A stretch of 64,000 bases of DNA from Ferdinandcohnia sp047238305. GTDB lineage: Bacteria; Bacillota; Bacilli; Bacillales; Bacillaceae_L. Shown here piece by piece: positions 59,038 to 64,000 of this stretch. The stretch is from NCBI RefSeq assembly GCF_047238305.1, contig NZ_JBDFMO010000001.1, forward strand, positions 4,588,001 through 4,652,000, in the 5' to 3' direction. Every line of letters begins with the position of its first letter. Position 1 is the first letter of the stretch. The position numbers and the translations under genes were made by a program. The notes below the pieces were generated by a model. The model saw only the letters and a program-made list of their open reading frames with translations, was not told where the DNA came from and ran no database searches.

Positions 59038-62000
59038 TCATTGGTAGATTCTAAACGCTGGAACAATGGTATCAGAAACAATTTCTTTTCCTTTTTCACG
59101 AATGAAGTCTAATTTATAATAGGCGTCAAATCGTTGGCTGATTTCCGTCTTCACCAGTTCTGGCGGAGTAACAACGATGAATTGGAACTTTAGTTTTTCA
59201 GCAACGGCGAAGATTGGGTCAAGGACGTGTGCCGATGCTGCTTGTCCAAACGGATTATCACAGACCAAAGGCACCCAGCTTTGATCTGTTTCGCTTTTCA
59301 CAGATAATAACATCATCATCATCACCATTCTGGCTGATAATTTTTGTCCTCCACTACCATCAGATTTCGTTCTAGAACCTTGATTAATAGTTTGCCAGGT
59401 TGAATAATGCTCCTTTTGTGGTTTCCCGTACATAAAAGCATTATCTGTTCGCATATTATAGACAAGGAGCTCGGGGTATCGATTTCGAAGTGAGACAAAT
59501 AAAATTTGCTCATCACTTATAAGCTCCTTTATTTCTTGGTCTAACACACGATTATTGTCATCGATAATATCAAATTTCTTTGTAATTTTGTTAATGGCTG
59601 CGACAAAATGCTGCTTCAGAAGCGGTTCAATCTCATCCGCCTTTTTAGGTAAAATGTCATCCTTTAACTGGACGAGTGGAAAAGTTCCTCGTTCATTTTT
59701 CAGTTTCATTTTCGCAATCATCGAGCGAATCGCCTCTGAAATGCTCATCACCTTCATGCTGGCACGGCTAGCCCAAAAGCTTTGAGCCTTTTCAGCACGT
59801 TCTTTATCGCGTTCTAGTTGCTCTAATCCACTTTGTGAAAAACGTTTCATGTTTTTCACGATGCTTTGGATATGGGCATAATGCCTTGTGTCCATATGGT
59901 CGAGTGTTGTTAACACTTCGTTTTTAAAACGTATTTCCCAATCCTTTCCTTCAATAGTCAGCTTTAAGTTTCTTAAGGATTGGTCGATTTTCGCATGCTT
60001 TTCCTGCCCTTCTTCTTGAATGGATTGATGTTCTTCACACCAAGATAAGATACAGGCTTTTCCTTGAGTCCTGATTTTCTCCACATCTTGATCCGTGAAG
60101 ACGGCCGCTTCTTCTTTTAGGATAACAGTCAGAGTTAACAGATCTCCTTCATAACCCGCAATTAGCGTTTCTGTATCTTTTTGACGTTTCAGGGCCTTCT
60201 TGATTTCCTCAATTGTTACTTTCGTTTGATCATTGATTTCAATTTCCTTAACTTCTAAATCAAGATCTTCCCATTCTTCAGGCTGTTTATCATACTTTTT
60301 GACCTTTTTTCCTGCTTTGACACGTTGTTCTTTGGCGTGCTTTAAGGATGTTTCTGAAACTGTTACAGCAGTCCCTTGTTCCCGCTCTGCTTTTTCCGCT
60401 GTCTTTGCATCCTTTTGTGCAGATTGCATCATATTTTCCAATATACTTAATGGTTCATCCGGTTCTGGAGCTAGTTTCCACTCCTCATTCTGGCTATTTA
60501 GTTTTTTCTCCAGTTTCATTTGCTGCTTTTGTTCGGCTTCTCTGGTCGCTTGAATAACGAGTAATTCATGAGCCTGTTCTTCTTTTGATTTCTGGAGTTG
60601 TTTAAGCTCTTCTATATTACCTTTTAGATCTTCAAGCAAATGTGGTGATAAGCGTGGTACCTCTTCGCATTCCTCCGCTTTCTCATCAGCTGGAAACACC
60701 GCTTCACTAATAAAGGTGGCGATTTCTTTAATTGTTTGATCGGTTGTAAGCTTCCATTCTACATATGTTTGATTCCACTTGGTTTGTAGCTGGGAGATCT
60801 GTTGTTGCTTGTCACCTAGTTCTTGCTGCTCAAGTTTTAAGGCTTCCTTTTGTTTTTCTTTCTCTATTTTCACCCGTTTATTTTCTTGATAGAGAGATTT
60901 TTCCTTTTCAAACTCCTCTAATACTTCCACATCTTTTCTAAGCTTTTCAATCTTTCCAGTAGTCTTTTCTAGCTGTTCCTTTAGCTGAAGCTGGAGTTCT
61001 TTTTCCTTTGCTTCTTGTGTGATGACTTCCTGTAAGTTTGTTTTCTTTGATAGTAGAGCATTTTGTTCTTGCTGGAGCGCTTTTGCTATATCACTCGAAA
61101 GCTCCCCTGATATAAATCGATCGATTTCTTGTAAAATGCGACGTAGTGATCCTTCTGTCTTTTCCATTTCACCAAGGGTGTCTTTCTTGTCTTCAATTTG
61201 TTTGGCAATTTGAATTTTCCATTTGGTAAACTGATTTTTATCTGTTAATAGCTCTTGCTCTGTCCCGTTAATGACCACAAACGATACTTGTTGTTTTTCG
61301 CTGCTCATTTCCTCACGCAGAAAAATTGGAACAGGGCTTTTATACATTCTTCCTGAAAGGACCTGTGTATTAATTTTTTGCCATTGCTGGCCACTTACGA
61401 CCAAACCATAAGGCAGGAGCGGATACGTTAAAGCAATGCTTTCCATCTCCTCTTTCGTTAAGGATTGGAGATATTGAGTTCCGTAAAACACATCAATACC
61501 AGTCTTATCATCAATCCATTCCTTTAATTCTTTCACATCTTTATTCGGAATCCAGAAGGGTTCATCATTTAATGAATGGTCGATTTGTGTTTCCCAAAGT
61601 TCTTTTTTAATTTGTTCAGCTTGCTTTCGGTTCTCGTCAAGTAATCCTTCTATTTGATTGGCATATTTGGATAATAGCGAATGTGTAAAAGGTGTCGTGA
61701 TTTCATCAATTAATCCATAAAGCTTATCTACTAGTTTTGCTTCTTTATGGGCTTGCTCTTCTTTTGATGATTTTAGTGCGTCACATTTTTCTTCAGAAAA
61801 TGAAATAGCTTGGACAAACGTACCATGTTTAGTGGCAAGACGATTTTGTGTTTCATTCGATTCTTTCTCTTTTGCTTCCAAGTCTTCTAATCTAGCCTTT
61901 TTGTCTTCGATTTGTTTAGAAATGTGACCCAACAAGCCCTGAAAGTCATACGTTAAACGGTCACCAAATTCCTGAATAAGCTCAGCTTCCTTAGACTCAT

Positions 62001-63483
62001 AGTTATGCATCTGCGTATAAAGAAAATCGATCTCCGTACTAAGCTTCGCTAATTCCTGTGTCTGTTTCTTATCCTGTCGAGAGAGTTCTTTTTCCTTTTT
62101 CTTCAGGAATTTTTGATACCCAACATACTGTTTAACTGCTTCTTGGAGTGATTGGTAGGAGGATTCCCATTGCTTTAAAGCTTCCTGTTTGATTTCTTCC
62201 ATTCGTTGATTCACTTGCTCCAAGCCACTGTTTTGTTCCAATTTCATAATTTGCTGTGACAGTGCACGAATGCTTTGTTCGTTTTCACTCCACTCTTTTA
62301 ATAAGAGCTGAAAAGTCAGTTGTTCCTTACGCTCCTGTTTCTCATTCACGATTTCCTGAAGGGAAGTGTGCTTCTCTTTTTCCGCAGCTAATTTCGTTTC
62401 CCACTCTATGACCTCTCGGTGAGCTTTGGCATACTCTACATTTTCCTTTTGAAAGCGTAACTCTTCTTGCCTTATCTTTAGGTTCTCCAACTCTTCCACT
62501 AATGTAAGCTGTTTTTCCTCTTCCATTTGCTTTACGTGCTCCAACGCACCAAGTAGCTGTCTTCCAATCTTGATACTTGCATTCGCAATTTCTTTATGTT
62601 CGACCCCTATTGCAATATGCTCTTCAAATGGCACGATGTCTTCTAAAAACTCTTTATGGGCTTGCTCTCTTTTTAAAAGAACAGGAAGGTCCTTCGCAAT
62701 ACTCGCCTGGCTCTTAAAAATTTCCACTAGATCGTTTTTTTGATGTTCGGTACGATGCAAAACTTGACTAACAGTCGGAATAATTCGTTTTTGAAACAGG
62801 GAATGATCATCCTCAGCTCCCTCAAAGTATTTTCCAACCCCGCCTTCATCCTTATTGATATCCTTCATAATATCCCAATCCTTACGGTTAATTCCGTATG
62901 TATCAAGGATGCGATAATGCTTCTTCGTGTCCCGGTAGACGTCATATCCATTCCACATTAAATAATCCTTCAGGCTCTCCGTTTCGGCTAGCTCGTCATT
63001 TTCATAAAGTGGAATATGATCAAGGGCGGCTTCCTCTTTCCGGTCAAATTCCCTTGTATAAAAAGTAATATCAGGCAATATTTTCGCTTCTTGTTCCAGT
63101 GTTTTATTTTCATTTCCACTTTCATCGTTCATTGAGATTCGCTGTTCGGCTGAGAACATTCCACCTGTAATCAAATGACGATGATCGGCACCGTCCAATT
63201 CCCATTGAATGGCGACATGAAAGGTATAAGGAATAAATTGCTCTTTATTAGTAAAGAAGAATTGTTGATAATAACGATTGTTTTGTTTTCCCCACGACGT
63301 TCCGGGCTTAAGTATTTGGAAAATCGTTTGCAGGAACACACCTTTTCCGCCGCCATTCATCATCGCAATCAAACCATTTGTTGAGGTCTCATCATTATGA
63401 AAATTGAAGGTAGTATCTTTATATTGTTTTTGCATGCCATCATATTTCAGGCCCGCAATTCTAATCGAAAAGATTTTCGGCAT
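59038..63483 (-). CDS. SMC-like ATPase (Wadjet JetC/MukB type)
   Basis: A 1481-residue protein with an N-terminal ATPase half, a very long coiled-coil middle (residues about 280-1150, with a break around 600-720 suggesting a hinge) and a C-terminal ATPase half. The Walker A is NGGGKG (about 43-48), with Gly in place of Ser/Thr after the Lys. The signature region is GSGGQKLSARMVMM and the Walker B is PLVCDNPFGQAAS, with Asn where SMC proteins carry Glu. These deviations may be typical of this branch. Such ATPases extrude DNA loops; in Wadjet they restrict plasmids together with the JetA kleisin, JetB and the JetD nuclease. ATG 63483 chosen for AGGAGG at 6 bases; ATG 63489 also possible. It overlaps the next gene by 23 bases. 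Confidence 0.82.
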   Translation of the reverse strand: MPKIFSIRIAGLKYDGMQKQYKDTTFNFHNDETSTNGLIAMMNGGGKGVFLQTIFQILKPGTSWGKQNNRYYQQFFFTNKEQFIPYTFHVAIQWELDGADHRHLITGGMFSAEQRISMNDESGNENKTLEQEAKILPDITFYTREFDRKEEAALDHIPLYENDELAETESLKDYLMWNGYDVYRDTKKHYRILDTYGINRKDWDIMKDINKDEGGVGKYFEGAEDDHSLFQKRIIPTVSQVLHRTEHQKNDLVEIFKSQASIAKDLPVLLKREQAHKEFLEDIVPFEEHIAIGVEHKEIANASIKIGRQLLGALEHVKQMEEEKQLTLVEELENLKIRQEELRFQKENVEYAKAHREVIEWETKLAAEKEKHTSLQEIVNEKQERKEQLTFQLLLKEWSENEQSIRALSQQIMKLEQNSGLEQVNQRMEEIKQEALKQWESSYQSLQEAVKQYVGYQKFLKKKEKELSRQDKKQTQELAKLSTEIDFLYTQMHNYESKEAELIQEFGDRLTYDFQGLLGHISKQIEDKKARLEDLEAKEKESNETQNRLATKHGTFVQAISFSEEKCDALKSSKEEQAHKEAKLVDKLYGLIDEITTPFTHSLLSKYANQIEGLLDENRKQAEQIKKELWETQIDHSLNDEPFWIPNKDVKELKEWIDDKTGIDVFYGTQYLQSLTKEEMESIALTYPLLPYGLVVSGQQWQKINTQVLSGRMYKSPVPIFLREEMSSEKQQVSFVVINGTEQELLTDKNQFTKWKIQIAKQIEDKKDTLGEMEKTEGSLRRILQEIDRFISGELSSDIAKALQQEQNALLSKKTNLQEVITQEAKEKELQLQLKEQLEKTTGKIEKLRKDVEVLEEFEKEKSLYQENKRVKIEKEKQKEALKLEQQELGDKQQQISQLQTKWNQTYVEWKLTTDQTIKEIATFISEAVFPADEKAEECEEVPRLSPHLLEDLKGNIEELKQLQKSKEEQAHELLVIQATREAEQKQQMKLEKKLNSQNEEWKLAPEPDEPLSILENMMQSAQKDAKTAEKAEREQGTAVTVSETSLKHAKEQRVKAGKKVKKYDKQPEEWEDLDLEVKEIEINDQTKVTIEEIKKALKRQKDTETLIAGYEGDLLTLTVILKEEAAVFTDQDVEKIRTQGKACILSWCEEHQSIQEEGQEKHAKIDQSLRNLKLTIEGKDWEIRFKNEVLTTLDHMDTRHYAHIQSIVKNMKRFSQSGLEQLERDKERAEKAQSFWASRASMKVMSISEAIRSMIAKMKLKNERGTFPLVQLKDDILPKKADEIEPLLKQHFVAAINKITKKFDIIDDNNRVLDQEIKELISDEQILFVSLRNRYPELLVYNMRTDNAFMYGKPQKEHYSTWQTINQGSRTKSDGSGGQKLSARMVMMMMLLSVKSETDQSWVPLVCDNPFGQAASAHVLDPIFAVAEKLKFQFIVVTPPELVKTEISQRFDAYYKLDFIREKGKEIVSDTIVPAFRIYQ

Positions 63484-63979
63484 GCTCATCCTCCTCAGCT
63501 GTCATTAATTTCTTAAATACTTCATACCGATCGTAATCGTGATACAGGTATTCGATTCGCTCGAAAAGCTCACTCTTTGGAAACACCTTTGGTATATCAT
63601 CACGGTCCAAAATGACGATTAGCCCCTCTGTTTCTAATAAACGCATGCTACTTGCAATTAACCCGATTCTTGTTCGGCGATTTCCCTTTTTCAGCCCGTA
63701 ATTCTCGGTGTCGACCTCCATGTACTTCCATGTGGTCACAACTTCCTTCATATCAATTCGTTCTTCTTCTCCGAAGGTAGGCTTAGTTTTTAGAATGCTC
63801 TCCCAATTCACGATTAGATCATTCACTTGCCGCTCTAATGCATAGAAGCTAATTCCTTCACGTTTTGTACGAATTTTAGCAGCCTGGTTGCGGTCAATTG
63901 TTGCCAAAAATGCCATAATCACAATACTAATCAAATGAAAGTGTTTTTTCGTTTCAATTTGCTTGTGCTTGTCTTTCAT
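63461..63979 (-). CDS. Small Wadjet-associated protein (JetB/kite-like, DUF6063-like)
   Basis: A 172-residue protein with winged-helix-like segments (FYALERQVNDLIVNWESI, RRTRIGLIASSMRLLETEGLIVILD). The position before an SMC-like ATPase and the size suggest the MukE/JetB 'kite' component that binds the kleisin. It resembles DUF6063 from memory; a domain search is needed. It overlaps the ATPase gene and an upstream gene (ATGA), so the system is an operon. Confidence 0.65.
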   Translation of the reverse strand: MKDKHKQIETKKHFHLISIVIMAFLATIDRNQAAKIRTKREGISFYALERQVNDLIVNWESILKTKPTFGEEERIDMKEVVTTWKYMEVDTENYGLKKGNRRTRIGLIASSMRLLETEGLIVILDRDDIPKVFPKSELFERIEYLYHDYDRYEVFKKLMTAEEDEHAENLFD

Positions 63980-64000
63980 ATGGGTGAAATTTGTTGCAAA
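63976..64000 (-). CDS. C-terminal end of an upstream gene (partial), probably the JetA/kleisin component
   Basis: The frame TTG CAA CAA ATT TCA CCC ATA TGA ends with LQQISPI and its stop overlaps the next start as ATGA. This tight arrangement indicates a gene upstream in the operon, cut by the window end. Function is inferred from position only. Confidence 0.4.

Noticed and set aside
1..64000. tRNA, rRNA, riboswitches, insertion sequences and prophage genes
   Set aside because: I looked for tRNA-like cloverleaf segments, common riboswitch leaders and transposase motifs in the gaps and saw none convincing; a covariance-model search would be needed to exclude small RNAs.

Overview
The window looks like chromosomal DNA of a low-GC, spore-forming Bacillaceae. 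Shine-Dalgarno sites are strong (AGGAGG type), GTG/TTG starts and U-tailed hairpin terminators are frequent, and there are cre-like CcpA boxes, a CotA-type laccase, YitT, GntR/UTRA regulators and diaminopimelate dehydrogenase. Genus level is a guess (Neobacillus/Cytobacillus-like). No rRNA, tRNA, insertion sequence, phage gene or CRISPR array was seen. Almost all of it is accessory metabolism.

Layout. (1) 0-7 kb: an MFS exporter, about twelve 52-bp tandem palindromic repeats, a complete pqqABCDE operon for the redox cofactor PQQ (including a 24-codon pqqA with a GTG start), and a MATE exporter. PQQ synthesis is unusual in Bacillaceae. (2) 6.9-19.8 kb: a catabolic cluster on the minus strand (two phosphotriesterase homologues, thiolase-like protein plus DUF35 partner, CocE hydrolase, metallo-beta-lactamase hydrolase, two-subunit CoA transferase, GntR regulator, FAD monooxygenase, esterase) with a divergent MFS importer. 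The substrate is unknown; an ester, lactone or aromatic acid processed as a CoA thioester fits. (3) 19.9-37.2 kb: a GntR-controlled spermidine/putrescine-type ABC importer operon ending in an aminotransferase and an amine oxidase, then a four-part FAD/2Fe-2S dehydrogenase of the opine oxidase/HcnABC/D-hydroxyproline dehydrogenase type, two NhaC-family transporters, a D-amino-acid aminotransferase, an FAH-family hydrolase and a TrmB-type regulator. This suggests import and oxidation of opine-, D-amino-acid- or polyamine-like nitrogen compounds. (4) 37.5-42.3 kb: a gentisate operon (3-hydroxybenzoate 6-hydroxylase, gentisate dioxygenase, a DinB protein in the maleylpyruvate isomerase slot, fumarylpyruvate hydrolase) with a divergent IclR regulator.

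(5) 42.5-47.4 kb: diaminopimelate dehydrogenase, then a divergent pair made of an ATP-sulfurylase homologue that lacks the sulfate-binding Gln/Arg and has a long C-terminal extension, and a diverged SAICAR-synthetase homologue; then YitT behind three copies of a 13-bp palindrome. (6) 47.6-58.9 kb: CotA-like multicopper oxidase, small membrane/secreted proteins, an ECF sigma/anti-sigma pair, a lipoprotein, an M3 oligopeptidase, and an EamA exporter with a divergent LysR regulator. (7) 59.0-64.0 kb: an SMC-like ATPase of 1481 residues with a small partner and the last codons of a third overlapping gene, probably part of a Wadjet/MukBEF-type system cut by the window edge.

The best candidates for undescribed biology are the sulfurylase-like/PurC-like pair, the phosphotriesterase pair in which one partner has lost its metal ligands, the DinB protein as a thiol-dependent maleylpyruvate isomerase, PQQ biosynthesis in this lineage, and the Wadjet-like locus with no nuclease gene downstream.
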